Positions 8,555 to 16,749 of a DNA stretch of 64,000 nucleotides are shown in pieces (within the stretch, counting starts at the first letter, position 1; every line of letters begins with the position of its first letter). Origin of the DNA: JAKOUY01 sp037045185 (GTDB lineage Bacteria; Actinomycetota; Acidimicrobiia; Acidimicrobiales; Ilumatobacteraceae); NCBI GenBank assembly GCA_037045185.1, contig JBAOHQ010000004.1, forward strand, positions 372,001-436,000, in the 5' to 3' direction. A program made the translations under genes and the position numbers. The notes under the pieces are model-generated. The model had not been told where the DNA came from and ran no database searches. It was given only the letters and a program-made list of their open reading frames with translations.

Positions 8555-9055
8555 GTGGCAGGAGCGCTGGTCGAGGTCCGGCCGGCGCTGCTGTACGACG
8601 CCGAACGTATCCGAGCCATCTACAACTACGAGGTGACGCACACGACCGCCACCTTCGACCTCGTGCCTCGCTCCATCGAGGACCAACGGGGCTGGTTGGC
8701 GGATCGATCAGGAGCGTTCGCCGCGATCGTGGCGGTGGCCAGCGGCGACGTCGTCGGCTTCGCGGCCCTCTCCCCGTACAAGGAACGGGCCGCCTACCGC
8801 ACCAGCGTCGAGAACTCGGTCTACGTGGACCACGCGTACCACGGACAGGGCGCTGGCAAGCGCCTGCTGACGGAGTTGTTGGACATCGCGGCCCGATCCG
8901 GGTTCCACGCAGTCTTCGCCAGGATCACCGCGACGAGTGAGGCATCCCGCGCCCTGCACGCCTCGTGCGGATTCGAGCTCGTCGGTATCGAGCGCGAGGT
9001 CGGGCGGAAGTTCAACAAGTGGCTGGACGTCGCGCTGATGCAGCGGCTGCTGTAG
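8555..9055 (+). CDS. GNAT N-acetyltransferase, phosphinothricin/methionine-sulfoximine type
   Basis: A 166-residue acetyl-CoA-dependent N-acetyltransferase. The N-terminal strand and helix (EVRPALLYDAERIRAIYNYEV, followed by TTATFDLVPRSIEDQ) match the Pat/MnaT family. The acetyl-CoA loop is visible as YVDHAYHGQGAGKRLL, and ITATSEASRALHASCGFE is the usual distal motif. Family members detoxify methionine sulfoximine or phosphinothricin, or act as general amine acetyltransferases; the substrate here is inferred. The GTG at 8555 was chosen for its -10 box; the upstream frame to 8432 is antisense to DUF2142. Confidence 0.85.
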   Translation: MAGALVEVRPALLYDAERIRAIYNYEVTHTTATFDLVPRSIEDQRGWLADRSGAFAAIVAVASGDVVGFAALSPYKERAAYRTSVENSVYVDHAYHGQGAGKRLLTELLDIAARSGFHAVFARITATSEASRALHASCGFELVGIEREVGRKFNKWLDVALMQRLL

Positions 9056-9070
9056 CCGGCTGACCGCTGG

Positions 9071-9997
9071 TCAGCTGATCGTGCGGTTCCGCCGCCAGCG
9101 GCCGCGACCACGATCCACCGTGTGGTGCAACCAACCGATGGGAACCGCCCTGCGTCGCGCCACCGGCGTGCGTCCCGAGCGGAGGGATGATTCGATCCAG
9201 TCGAGCAGCGCGTCGGTGTCCGCGCTCTCGGGGAGGGCGCCGTCGCGAAACCATGGTTCGGCCAGCACCTCCAGGTACGCGTCGTCGTGGGTGTCGAGGT
9301 AGCGAACGTACTCCACGAACTGCCTGTCGGACCGAAAGTCGCTGTAGTTGACGAACCGCTGTGGATTGAACTCACGGTGCACACACGGGTCGCCCCAATA
9401 GATGGGGATCGTCTGACACGCCAGCGACTGAAGCAGCTTCTCGGTCGTGTAGCCGGGGTACGAGGAGTTCTCGCACGCCACGCTGAACTTGTAGCGGCTG
9501 ATGAACGCGAGCTTGTCGGGCACCGGCCCACCGACGTTGTTCCGATGCCGCCCACCCGACGCCACCGGACCACAGGTCTCGAGCAGGCCGTGAATCCGCT
9601 CCCGAGTCGCCGAGGACGGGTTCGAGGTGACGATCGCGGCGAACCCGCGGTCGAGCGCCTCCCCGCGATCCAGCGCCCTCGGGCGTGGGATCTCGTCGAG
9701 CCACGCGACCCAGAGCGGCAGCCGACGATGGCGGCGCGAGCGGTGGTAGTCCGACGTCATCGCGAAGTCACACGACGAGAACCCCCACGGTCGGTTCTCC
9801 CAGCTCAGGAGCAATCGTGTGCACCGGTAGTCTCGATGGGCGCGCCCGTACACGGAGTAGATCACCACCTCCGGGGTTGACGACAGCTGAACATCGAATC
9901 GCTGTCGCAGCACTCCGGTCAGCCAGTTGTCCTGCTTGTCGAAGCCGGGCCAGAAGTCGGCGAAGTCCAGCACGAGCGTGCCACCAGCCGACATCAT
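9071..9997 (-). CDS. glycosyltransferase family 10 (alpha-1,3-fucosyltransferase type)
   Basis: A 308-residue protein with the family 10 donor-binding signature: KFSVACENSSYPGYTTEKLL (about residues 170-189), then ACQTIPIYWGDP. The upstream SWENRPWG and SDYHRS also fit the family. GT10 enzymes use GDP-fucose to build Lewis-type or other fucosylated glycans and are uncommon in actinomycetes; fucose specificity is inferred from the family. The ATG overlaps the stop of the FkbM gene (ATGA), so the two are coupled. No GDP-fucose synthesis genes are in the window. Confidence 0.85.
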   Translation of the reverse strand: MMSAGGTLVLDFADFWPGFDKQDNWLTGVLRQRFDVQLSSTPEVVIYSVYGRAHRDYRCTRLLLSWENRPWGFSSCDFAMTSDYHRSRRHRRLPLWVAWLDEIPRPRALDRGEALDRGFAAIVTSNPSSATRERIHGLLETCGPVASGGRHRNNVGGPVPDKLAFISRYKFSVACENSSYPGYTTEKLLQSLACQTIPIYWGDPCVHREFNPQRFVNYSDFRSDRQFVEYVRYLDTHDDAYLEVLAEPWFRDGALPESADTDALLDWIESSLRSGRTPVARRRAVPIGWLHHTVDRGRGRWRRNRTIS

Positions 9998-10758
9998 CGA
10001 GCCTCGCGGCGATCTGACAAGCCGGCGACGTAGAGCTCATCCCGGCCGATCCGTGCCATCAACGAGTAGCCCTCCGATCGGAGGAGCCGGTACAGGCCGA
10101 CGTCTCGGCTGTTGTTCTCCATGAGCACCACCGGGCGCCCAACGGCCGACAGATCCACTGAGGCGAGCACCCCGGCCTCAGACCCCTCGACGTCGATGAG
10201 CAGGAGATCGACGGCCGTGACCCCCCTGACCGCCAGGATCGAGTCCAGGCGCCGAGTAGGGACCACGACGGTCCGCGGTTCGCCGAGGTGCGAGGTGTCG
10301 CGGCGGACTCGTGCCCGGTGGCGGCGGGTCATCGCTCGAGCGAGAGTGCTGAGCATCGCCCCGGCGTCACCGGGGACCACGACGAACTGGCCGGTTCCGT
10401 CGGTGGGACCGATCGCGGCCTCCACGGTTTCTGCCGTCCGGGCCACGCGGCACCGCGCCGCCTGGTCCGGGTTGGGTTCAATGCACAGTCCGGTCCATCC
10501 GACCTGCTCGAGGAGCCAGCTGTTGCTGAACGTCTCGCCGTCGAACGCGCCGACGTCGACGAAGAACCCGCTCGCCCGACCACCGAACACGTGATGGAGC
10601 AGCACGACGTCCTGACCATGCTGGGATCGGCTGCGAGGATCGGAGCGAAGAGCCACCAGCGGCAGGCTCGGAACCGACCATCGATACCAGAGCCGCTCCG
10701 ACGATGCCTGGGCCTGATCCCTGGCCCGGGACCGAAGCGACCGCCCTGCCCCCCGCAC
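9994..10758 (-). CDS. FkbM family SAM-dependent methyltransferase
   Basis: A 254-residue class I methyltransferase. It has SQHGQDVVLLHHVFGG, the SAM loop FFVDVGAFDGETFSNS, GLCIEPNP and the FkbM signature LLLIDVEGSEAGVL. It is the first gene of a two-gene unit with the GT10 gene, so methylation of a fucosylated glycan is a reasonable guess. The GTG at 10758 lies 6 nt after a TAGACT box, consistent with leaderless translation. Confidence 0.85.
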   Translation of the reverse strand: MRGAGRSLRSRARDQAQASSERLWYRWSVPSLPLVALRSDPRSRSQHGQDVVLLHHVFGGRASGFFVDVGAFDGETFSNSWLLEQVGWTGLCIEPNPDQAARCRVARTAETVEAAIGPTDGTGQFVVVPGDAGAMLSTLARAMTRRHRARVRRDTSHLGEPRTVVVPTRRLDSILAVRGVTAVDLLLIDVEGSEAGVLASVDLSAVGRPVVLMENNSRDVGLYRLLRSEGYSLMARIGRDELYVAGLSDRREAR

Positions 10759-10764
10759 CCGGCA

Positions 10765-10770
10765 AGTCTA
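10765..10770 (-). promoter_or_regulatory. -10 box for the FkbM-GT10 unit
   Basis: TAGACT on the minus strand, 6 nt before the GTG at 10758. Confidence 0.45.
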
Positions 10771-10795
10771 CGTCAGCGCTTCCGGTCCTAGCGGC

Positions 10796-10825
10796 GGGAC
10801 GATCCACGACGGGACGATCCACGAC
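10796..10825. repeat. 15-bp perfect tandem duplication
   Basis: GGGACGATCCACGAC occurs twice, head to tail, at 10796-10810 and 10811-10825, between tRNA-Tyr and the FkbM gene. Confidence 0.9.
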
Positions 10826-10832
10826 GGCATCC

Positions 10833-10857
10833 CGCTCTGTGAGGGCGGAACAGAGCG
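10833..10857 (-). terminator. hairpin downstream of tRNA-Tyr
   Basis: CGCTCTGT at 10833-10840 pairs with ACAGAGCG at 10850-10857 across a 9-nt loop. On the minus strand it follows tRNA-Tyr by about 43 nt. There is no T tract, so termination is inferred from position only. Confidence 0.35.
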
Positions 10858-10899
10858 TCCCGCCAACCCCGGCTGGGGCGGCGGGACGCTTCGTCAGTG

Positions 10900-10981
10900 T
10901 GGGCCGAGAAGGATTCGAACCTCCGTAGGCGTTGCCGGTTGATTTACAGTCAACTCCCTTTGGCCACTCGGGCATCGACCC
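10900..10981 (-). tRNA. tRNA-Tyr (anticodon GTA)
   Basis: A class II tRNA of 82 nt with a long variable arm. The anticodon loop contains CTGTAAA (GTA), the T loop TTCGAAT is intact, and the acceptor GGGTCGA pairs with TCGGCCC (one T-G pair). The discriminator is A; CCA is not encoded. Confidence 0.94.
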
Positions 10982-11031
10982 ATGTGCGAGCGCACACGCT
11001 AGCGGCGCTGGGGCTCTCCCGACCACCCGGT

Positions 11032-11037
11032 TAGCCT
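11032..11037 (+). promoter_or_regulatory. -10 box for yajQ
   Basis: TAGCCT, 6 nt before the ATG at 11044; leaderless arrangement. Confidence 0.45.
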
Positions 11038-11043
11038 GGCGCG

Positions 11044-11532
11044 ATGCCCAGCTTTGACATCGTCTCCGAGGTCGATCGCCAGGAGGTCCGCAACGCCATC
11101 GACCAGGCTCAGCGGGAGATCAACACCCGGTTCGACTTCAAGAACACCAACTCGTCGATCGACCACAACGACCTGGTGCTGACGCTGCGAACCGTCAGCG
11201 AGGATCGTCTCGCCGCCCTGCGGGTGGTCGTGGAGGAGAAGCTGGTCAAGCGGGGTGTGTCGTTGAAGGGTCTCGACTACGGCAAGGTCGAGGAAGCCAC
11301 GCAGAGCACGGTGCGCCAGGTCGTCACCATCAAGGTGGGCATCAACGCCGACAAGGCCCGTGAGATCAATCGGATGATCAAGGACAAGGGCCCCAAGGGC
11401 GTCAGCAGCCAGACGCAGGGCGACACCGTGCGTGTCTCCGGCAAGAAGCGCGACGATCTTCAGGCGGTCATGCAGATGCTGAAGGCAGCGGACCTGGAGA
11501 TCCCGCTTCAGTTCAACAACTTCCGTGACTGA
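11044..11532 (+). CDS. yajQ: YajQ family nucleotide-binding protein
   Basis: A 162-residue full-length YajQ. The diagnostic N-terminus MPSFDIVSEVDRQEVRNAID is followed by NTRFDFKNT, and the protein ends LEIPLQFNNFRD as in the family. YajQ has two ferredoxin-like folds; some homologues bind cyclic di-GMP and act as transcription co-regulators, while others bind nucleotides with unclear roles. A -10-like box sits 6 nt before the ATG. The stop overlaps the next gene's GTG by 8 bp, so a methyltransferase is probably co-translated. Confidence 0.93.
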   Translation: MPSFDIVSEVDRQEVRNAIDQAQREINTRFDFKNTNSSIDHNDLVLTLRTVSEDRLAALRVVVEEKLVKRGVSLKGLDYGKVEEATQSTVRQVVTIKVGINADKAREINRMIKDKGPKGVSSQTQGDTVRVSGKKRDDLQAVMQMLKAADLEIPLQFNNFRD

Positions 11533-12406
11533 CCCAGCGCGACCCGCCGTCGCAGCCGCACGCCGGGTCCGAGCAGCGATCGCCCGCCGGCGCCTGGCTC
11601 GGCGGCGGCGGCTCAAGGCCAAGCAGCATTGGGTGCGGGTCGTCATGGACCGGCGCATCTCGACTGCGCTCGCCTCGCTCGACCTGTCTGCGCTGGATGC
11701 TGTCGAGGTCTCCGGTTCTGCGCATCGCGGCCGACCGTGGCGCTCCTACACCGGCCTCGAGTACCCAGAGTTCGACCTGCTCCGTCCCCACGACGTCGGG
11801 CGCTTCGACGTGGTGATCTGCGAACAGGTCCTGGAGCATGTGACCGATCCGCTGACGGCGATCGGCAACCTCGCCAGACTTGGGCGGCCGGGCGCTCTCG
11901 TTCTGATCACGACACCGTTCTTGATCAGGGTCCACCCGCAGCCGATCGACTTCTGGCGCTTTACCCCCGACGGCCTCCGGGCGCTGATCGAAGCGCAGGG
12001 GCTCACCGTGACCGACGTGGGGTCGTGGGGCAACAAGTGGTGCGTGCTGGCGAACCACGGCGCGTGGCGGCCGTACCTGTGGAGGCACCGGGTGCTGTCA
12101 CGGTGGACCTTGCGTGACGATGCGGCCTCGCCGCAAATGGTGTGGGCCTTCGCCAGAGTCCCTCAACGCAGACGCAGGCCAGGGCGAGACCTAGTCGTCG
12201 GCGGTCTCGCCGGCGCGCCGCTGGAGTTCGGTGACCACGCTGGCGTCGGCCAGGGTGGTGGTGTCGCCCAGGTTGCGGCCCTCGGCCACGTCCCGCAGCA
12301 AGCGGCGCATGATCTTGCCGCTGCGGGTCTTGGGAAGATCGGGCGTGAAGTAGATGGTCTTCGGCTTGGCGATCGAACCGATGTCACCGCCCACGTGGTT
12401 GCGTAG
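11525..12406 (+). CDS. class I SAM-dependent methyltransferase with antisense-overlapping 3' end
   Basis: A basic N-terminus (ARRRLARRRRLKAKQ) precedes a methyltransferase-11-like core: DVVICEQVLEHVTDPL (motif III region), then RPGALVLITTPFL and FTPDGLRALIEAQGL. The canonical SAM loop is poorly conserved (VEVSGSAHRGR). The frame runs to 12406, which places its last 216 bp antisense to the acs 3' end. A one-base shift before about 12,170 would instead end it at a TAG near 12193, next to the acs stop, so the real C-terminus is probably near residue 222. The substrate is unknown. Confidence 0.65.
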   Translation: MTDPARPAVAAARRVRAAIARRRLARRRRLKAKQHWVRVVMDRRISTALASLDLSALDAVEVSGSAHRGRPWRSYTGLEYPEFDLLRPHDVGRFDVVICEQVLEHVTDPLTAIGNLARLGRPGALVLITTPFLIRVHPQPIDFWRFTPDGLRALIEAQGLTVTDVGSWGNKWCVLANHGAWRPYLWRHRVLSRWTLRDDAASPQMVWAFARVPQRRRRPGRDLVVGGLAGAPLEFGDHAGVGQGGGVAQVAALGHVPQQAAHDLAAAGLGKIGREVDGLRLGDRTDVTAHVVA

Positions 12407-14146
12407 ATCTGCCTCGCTCACGTCGCAACCGGAGCGCAGGGTGACGTAGGCGATGATCGCCTGGCCGGTGGTTGCGTCGTTGGCCCCGACCACTGCGGCC
12501 TCGGCAACCGCCGGATGGGCGACGAGCGAGGATTCCACCTCGGTGGTGCTGATCCGGTGGCCGCTGACGTTCATCACGTCGTCGACACGTCCGAGCAACC
12601 AGAGATACCCGTCGTCGTCCAGCTTGGCCCCGTCGCCGGCGAAGTAGCGGCCCGGATACTGCGACCAGTAGGTGCGCTGGAATCGCTCGGGGTCACCCCA
12701 GATGCCGCGCATCATCGATGGCCACGGCCGGGTGAGGGTGAGGTAGCCGCCGCCACGATGAACGGGCTCGCCGTGATCGTCGACGACGTCGGCGCTGATG
12801 CCCGGGAGTGGGAACGTGGCCGAACCGGGCTTCGTGGTGGTCGCGCCCGGCAGCGGTGAGATCATGATCGCCCCGGTCTCGGTCTGCCACCACGTGTCCA
12901 CGATGGGGCACCGACCCCCACCGATGTGTTCGTGGTACCACATCCACGCCTCGGGGTTGATGGGCTCACCCACCGAGCCGAGCAGTTTCAGCGACGACAG
13001 GTCGTGCTTGGCCGGCTCGGCGGCGCCCCACTTCATGAAGGTCCGGATGGCGGTGGGCGCGGTGTAGAACTTGGTCACGCCGTACTTCTCGACGATGGAC
13101 CACAACCGGTCATTGCCTGGATAGTTCGGCACGCCCTCGTACATCACGCTGGTGGCGCCGTTGGCCAGCGGACCGTAGACGATGTAGCTGTGGCCGGTGA
13201 CCCAGCCCACATCAGCGGTGCACCAGTAGACGTCGGTCTCCGCGTGCAGATCGAACACGTACTTGTGGGTGAAGGCCGTCTGCACCAGGTACCCACCGGT
13301 GGTGTGCATGATCCCCTTCGGGGTGCCGGTCGTGCCGCTGGTGTACAGCAGGAACAGCAGTTGCTCGCTGTCCATCGGCTCGGCCGGGCAGATCGGGTCG
13401 GCCCCCTCCATCAGCTCGTGGTACCAGTGGTCCCGTCCGGGCACCATCTCGATCTCGTTGGCCCCACGCCGCACGACCACGACGTGTTCGACGGACGGGC
13501 AGGACGCCAGCGCCTCGTCGGCGTGTGGTTTCAGGGCGAAGACGTCGCCGCGGCGGTAGCCACCGTCGGCGGTGATCAGGACCTTGGCCGCCGCATCGTT
13601 GATCCGGTCGGCGAGGCTGTGGGCGGCGAACCCCCCGAACACCACGCTGTGGGCGGCGCCGATGCGGGCGCAGGCCAGCATGGCGACCGCCGCCTCGGGA
13701 ATCATCGGAAGGTAGATGTTGACGCGGTCGCCTCGGTCCACGCCGAGCCCTCGCAGGACGTTGGCGAAGCGCTGCACCTCGGCGAGCAGATCGCCATAGG
13801 TGATCGTGCGGGTGTCGCCGGGCTCACCTTCCCAATGGAAGGCGACTCGGTCCGCCTTGCCAGCCTCGACGTGCCGGTCCAGGCAGTTGTACGACACGTT
13901 CAGCGTGCCACCGAGGAACCAGGACGAGTTGGGCAGTTCCCAGCGGCAGATGGTGTGCCACGGCGCCGACCACGACACCAGCTCCTCGGCCTGGCGGGCC
14001 CAGAAGCCCTCGTCGTCCTCGGCCGCGTCCTCGTACAGGTCCGTTCCCGTCGCCAGCGCGTCCGCCTTGAACCCCTCCGGCGGTGGAAATCTGCGCTGCT
14101 CCCACTGCAGAGCGTCGATGGTCTCGTGCGGCACGTCCGCGGCCAT
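12191..14146 (-). CDS. acs: acetyl-CoA synthetase
   Basis: AMP-forming acetate-CoA ligase (651 residues) that activates acetate to acetyl-CoA through acetyl-AMP. Motifs include the P-loop-like YTSGTTGTPKG, DVGWVTGHSY, DTWWQTETG and the C-terminal LPKTRSGKIMRR. Its Lys (about residue 611) is the site acetylated by Pat-type enzymes in other bacteria. A GGGAGG ribosome site lies 6 nt before the ATG. It is divergent from the LytR_C gene at 14208; the intergenic DNA holds both promoters. Confidence 0.97.
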   Translation of the reverse strand: MAADVPHETIDALQWEQRRFPPPEGFKADALATGTDLYEDAAEDDEGFWARQAEELVSWSAPWHTICRWELPNSSWFLGGTLNVSYNCLDRHVEAGKADRVAFHWEGEPGDTRTITYGDLLAEVQRFANVLRGLGVDRGDRVNIYLPMIPEAAVAMLACARIGAAHSVVFGGFAAHSLADRINDAAAKVLITADGGYRRGDVFALKPHADEALASCPSVEHVVVVRRGANEIEMVPGRDHWYHELMEGADPICPAEPMDSEQLLFLLYTSGTTGTPKGIMHTTGGYLVQTAFTHKYVFDLHAETDVYWCTADVGWVTGHSYIVYGPLANGATSVMYEGVPNYPGNDRLWSIVEKYGVTKFYTAPTAIRTFMKWGAAEPAKHDLSSLKLLGSVGEPINPEAWMWYHEHIGGGRCPIVDTWWQTETGAIMISPLPGATTTKPGSATFPLPGISADVVDDHGEPVHRGGGYLTLTRPWPSMMRGIWGDPERFQRTYWSQYPGRYFAGDGAKLDDDGYLWLLGRVDDVMNVSGHRISTTEVESSLVAHPAVAEAAVVGANDATTGQAIIAYVTLRSGCDVSEADLRNHVGGDIGSIAKPKTIYFTPDLPKTRSGKIMRRLLRDVAEGRNLGDTTTLADASVVTELQRRAGETADD

Positions 14147-14195
14147 GTGAACCTCCCAATACCTGAACCGACCCTACCCGGGCGCGACCTGGCCG

Positions 14196-14201
14196 TATAG
14201 T
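14196..14201 (+). promoter_or_regulatory. -10 box for the LytR_C gene
   Basis: TATAGT, 6 nt before the ATG at 14208. It is the closest match to consensus in the window. Confidence 0.55.
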
Positions 14202-14207
14202 GGCCCG

Positions 14208-14762
14208 ATGCGCGCGGGAACCGCTATCGGAATCCTGGCCGCCGCCGGAACCGCCACGCTGGTCGTGCTGTCCCAGCGAACCACCCCGGCGGAGTTGACC
14301 TCTGCGCCGACGACGCCCTTCTTCACCACGACGACCAGCACCACGACCACGACCACGACCACGACCACCACGACCACGCTGCCCCCCACCACGACCACCA
14401 GCAAACCTCCGACGACCACGACGACCAAGCCCTCCACGACGACCACCACCGAGGACACCTCGCCGATCATCCCCGCCGAGGTACGGGTCCAGGTGCTGAA
14501 CGCCGGGGCCAGGGCGGGCGACGCCCAGAAGCTTGCCGATGCCCTCGGTCAGGTGGGGTGGAATGCCCTCCAAGCCGCAGACGCGCCGGAGAAGGTAGAC
14601 GCCACCGTGATCATGTACGCCGAGGGCAAGAAGCGGGCCGCCCTCACCGTCGCCTTCGTCACGGGTGTCCCCGCGGACAACGTGCTGGCCGAGACCGGCG
14701 ACGTCAACTGGCTGGCATTTGGTGAGGGCAAGGCCGACGTCCTCGTCCTGTTGGGGCCATAG
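14208..14762 (+). CDS. membrane-anchored LytR_C domain protein with poly-Thr linker
   Basis: A 184-residue protein with an N-terminal signal anchor (IGILAAAGTATLVVLS), a roughly 65-residue linker that is nearly all Thr with Pro and Lys, and a C-terminal LytR_C domain (VRVQVLNAGARAGDAQKLADALGQVGWNA, shown in two parts: VRVQVLNAG, then ARAGDAQKLADAL). LytR_C domains occur with or near cell-wall glycopolymer ligases; the standalone function is not established. The linker is probably an extended, possibly O-glycosylated spacer across the envelope. The gene lies 10 bp upstream of the Wzc-type kinase, suggesting a joint role in attaching or exporting polysaccharide. Confidence 0.8.
   Translation: MRAGTAIGILAAAGTATLVVLSQRTTPAELTSAPTTPFFTTTTSTTTTTTTTTTTTTLPPTTTTSKPPTTTTTKPSTTTTTEDTSPIIPAEVRVQVLNAGARAGDAQKLADALGQVGWNALQAADAPEKVDATVIMYAEGKKRAALTVAFVTGVPADNVLAETGDVNWLAFGEGKADVLVLLGP
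14326..14450 (+). repeat. ACC/ACG-rich low-complexity tract encoding poly-Thr
   Basis: Nearly pure ACC and ACG codons, with short CCC, AAG and TCC interruptions. The antisense strand reads as poly-Val in an open frame, which is a by-product of the repeat. Confidence 0.85.
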
Positions 14763-14772
14763 GGGGTGACGT

Positions 14773-16662
14773 ATCGAACCTGTTGAGTACATCCGGGCGC
14801 TGATCCGCCGGTGGCCGATCATCGCCATCATCGCCTGCCTCGGCGCGGCCATGACCTTCGCCGGTACCGATCCGAAGCCGGCGCCGATCGAGATCACCTA
14901 CTCGGCCACCAACACCCTCCTGGTGCGCGATCCGTCGTTCGGCAACCAGTCGAGGGTCGGCACCATCAACCTCAACCAGATCCCGACGTTCGCCACCACC
15001 GGCGAGGTGCCGTCACGGGTCGCCAGAGCGTTGGACTACCAGGGACTGCCAGCCGCGCTCGCCTCTCGCGTGTCGGTGCAGGTCGACCCGATCACCTTCA
15101 CCGTCACCTTCACCGCCACGGGCACGGACCCCGCCGACATCGTCCGCCTCGCCGACGCGTTCAGCGAGGTCACGGTGAAGTACCTCACCGAGAAGCAGCA
15201 GGAGGACCGATCCACCCGCATCGAGAAGATCGACCTGCTCGTCGCCAAGAAGAAAGTGGCGCTGGACGAGAAGGAGCAAGCCCTCCCGCCGGACGAGAAG
15301 GACGCGGATCCTGCGGCGCTTGCCGAGCGAAACGCGGCACTGAGCGCGTACCAGTCCGCCATTGCCCAACAGATCGAGTTGTCCGACGTCGAGAACTCCG
15401 ACATCAACCTGACGCTGCAGCAGTCCGCCCAGCCGGTACAGCTGGGCGGAGGCGGGTTCACCCTGCCGCGCACCAGGAAGGAGCGCGTCCCGCTCGGGGC
15501 GGCCCTCGGTGCGCTGCTCGGCGCCGGGTTGGCGTTGGTGGTGGAGCGCCTCGACGCCCGGATCCGTGATCGGCGCCGAGCGGAGGAATCGTTCGGCTCG
15601 TCGGTGCTGGTGGAGTTCCCCGTGCTCGCCAGGCGCCAGCGCGGCAGGCGGATCCTGGTCGGGCCGCAGCACCACCACGCCGTCGCCGAGAACTTCCGTT
15701 CGCTGCGCACCTCGGTGATGTTCATGACTACCGGTGGCGAGCAGGCAGGGCCGCACCAGCAGTTCGGGGTGATCATGATCACCTCGCCGAGTCCCGGAGA
15801 GGGCAAGACCACCACGGCGCTGAACCTCGCCGCGGCCTTCGCCGAGACCGGGCGGCGCGTCATCCTGGTGAACGCCGACTTCCGTCGGCCGGCGATCGTC
15901 AAGGCCGTGATCGCCGCCGGGCGGCCGCCGCTGCCAGGCGGACTGATGGCCCTGACCCGCCTCCCACCGTCGGAGTTCCTCGTCCAAACCGACGTGCCCG
16001 GCGTCGAGCTGCTCGACCTGGCCCCACTGGCGGCCAGCGCCGGAGACCTCACCAGGGCCACGGTGAAGATGACGGCCCAACTCCGTCACGAGGCCGACGT
16101 GGTCATCGTCGACACCCCGCCGCTGGCGGTGACCACCGAAGCGCTGGAGTTCGTCCCCATCTCCGAGGTCGTCATCCTCATCGGTCGCATCGGCAGCACC
16201 ACCACCGAGGGTGCCAAGCGTGCCGCCGAGTTGGTGCAGTTCGCCGGCGCCAAGCGGATAGGCATCGCCCTGACGGCAGCCGGCGCGACCAGGATTCGAG
16301 GCTCGCGCTACTACGACTACTACTCGGATCCGTCGTCGAGGTCGAAGCGCAGCCAGGCCAAGATCGACAAGGTCGCCGAGCCGGTGTCGGCACACCGCCC
16401 GGCCCCCACCACCTCACTGGGACCAGCGACGGACGTCAGCACTCGGGCCACGCAGTCCACCGATCCCTTCGACGTGCTGGACGGCGTCGGCGGTGGCCTG
16501 CCGACCATCGCCAACGACCCGGCCCACACCGACCAGCCAACCGCCGGGAACGCGGCGCAGCTCGACCCGCTCATGGCCACCGCACGAACCCCAGACCCCG
16601 TGCACGACATCGACGTGATGCTGGCCGAGCTTGAAGCCCAGGCCCAGCCCGACAACGAGTGA
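14773..16662 (+). CDS. polysaccharide co-polymerase / BY-type tyrosine kinase (Wzz-Wzc-like)
   Basis: Regulates chain length and export of a surface polysaccharide and autophosphorylates on tyrosine. The frame (629 residues from 14773) has a Wzz-like first helix (RRWPIIAIIACLGAAM), a periplasmic region with coiled coil (about residues 130-190), a second helix (LGAALGALLGAGLALVV) and a cytoplasmic kinase. The kinase shows Walker A SPSPGEGKTTT, Walker A' ILVNADFRRP and Walker B VVIVDTPP, then the Tyr cluster RYYDYY and a long disordered tail. No ATG, GTG or TTG exists upstream of the first helix. The best initiation site is ATC at 14773 (reading xEPVEYIRAL) with AGGGGG 6 nt upstream. Starting at the ATG at 14851 would delete the first helix. 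Confidence 0.85.
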   Translation: MEPVEYIRALIRRWPIIAIIACLGAAMTFAGTDPKPAPIEITYSATNTLLVRDPSFGNQSRVGTINLNQIPTFATTGEVPSRVARALDYQGLPAALASRVSVQVDPITFTVTFTATGTDPADIVRLADAFSEVTVKYLTEKQQEDRSTRIEKIDLLVAKKKVALDEKEQALPPDEKDADPAALAERNAALSAYQSAIAQQIELSDVENSDINLTLQQSAQPVQLGGGGFTLPRTRKERVPLGAALGALLGAGLALVVERLDARIRDRRRAEESFGSSVLVEFPVLARRQRGRRILVGPQHHHAVAENFRSLRTSVMFMTTGGEQAGPHQQFGVIMITSPSPGEGKTTTALNLAAAFAETGRRVILVNADFRRPAIVKAVIAAGRPPLPGGLMALTRLPPSEFLVQTDVPGVELLDLAPLAASAGDLTRATVKMTAQLRHEADVVIVDTPPLAVTTEALEFVPISEVVILIGRIGSTTTEGAKRAAELVQFAGAKRIGIALTAAGATRIRGSRYYDYYSDPSSRSKRSQAKIDKVAEPVSAHRPAPTTSLGPATDVSTRATQSTDPFDVLDGVGGGLPTIANDPAHTDQPTAGNAAQLDPLMATARTPDPVHDIDVMLAELEAQAQPDNE

Positions 16663-16749
16663 CCCGTTGGCGACGCGCCGAGGTGCTCCACGCGTGGGCG
16701 ATCGACGTCGCGGTGCTGATGCGGCGACCCCGGGGCGCCAGGTGACCGC

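Noticed and set aside
14174..14470. Poly-Val minus-strand ORF
   Set aside because: Direct reverse of the poly-Thr tract; low complexity only.
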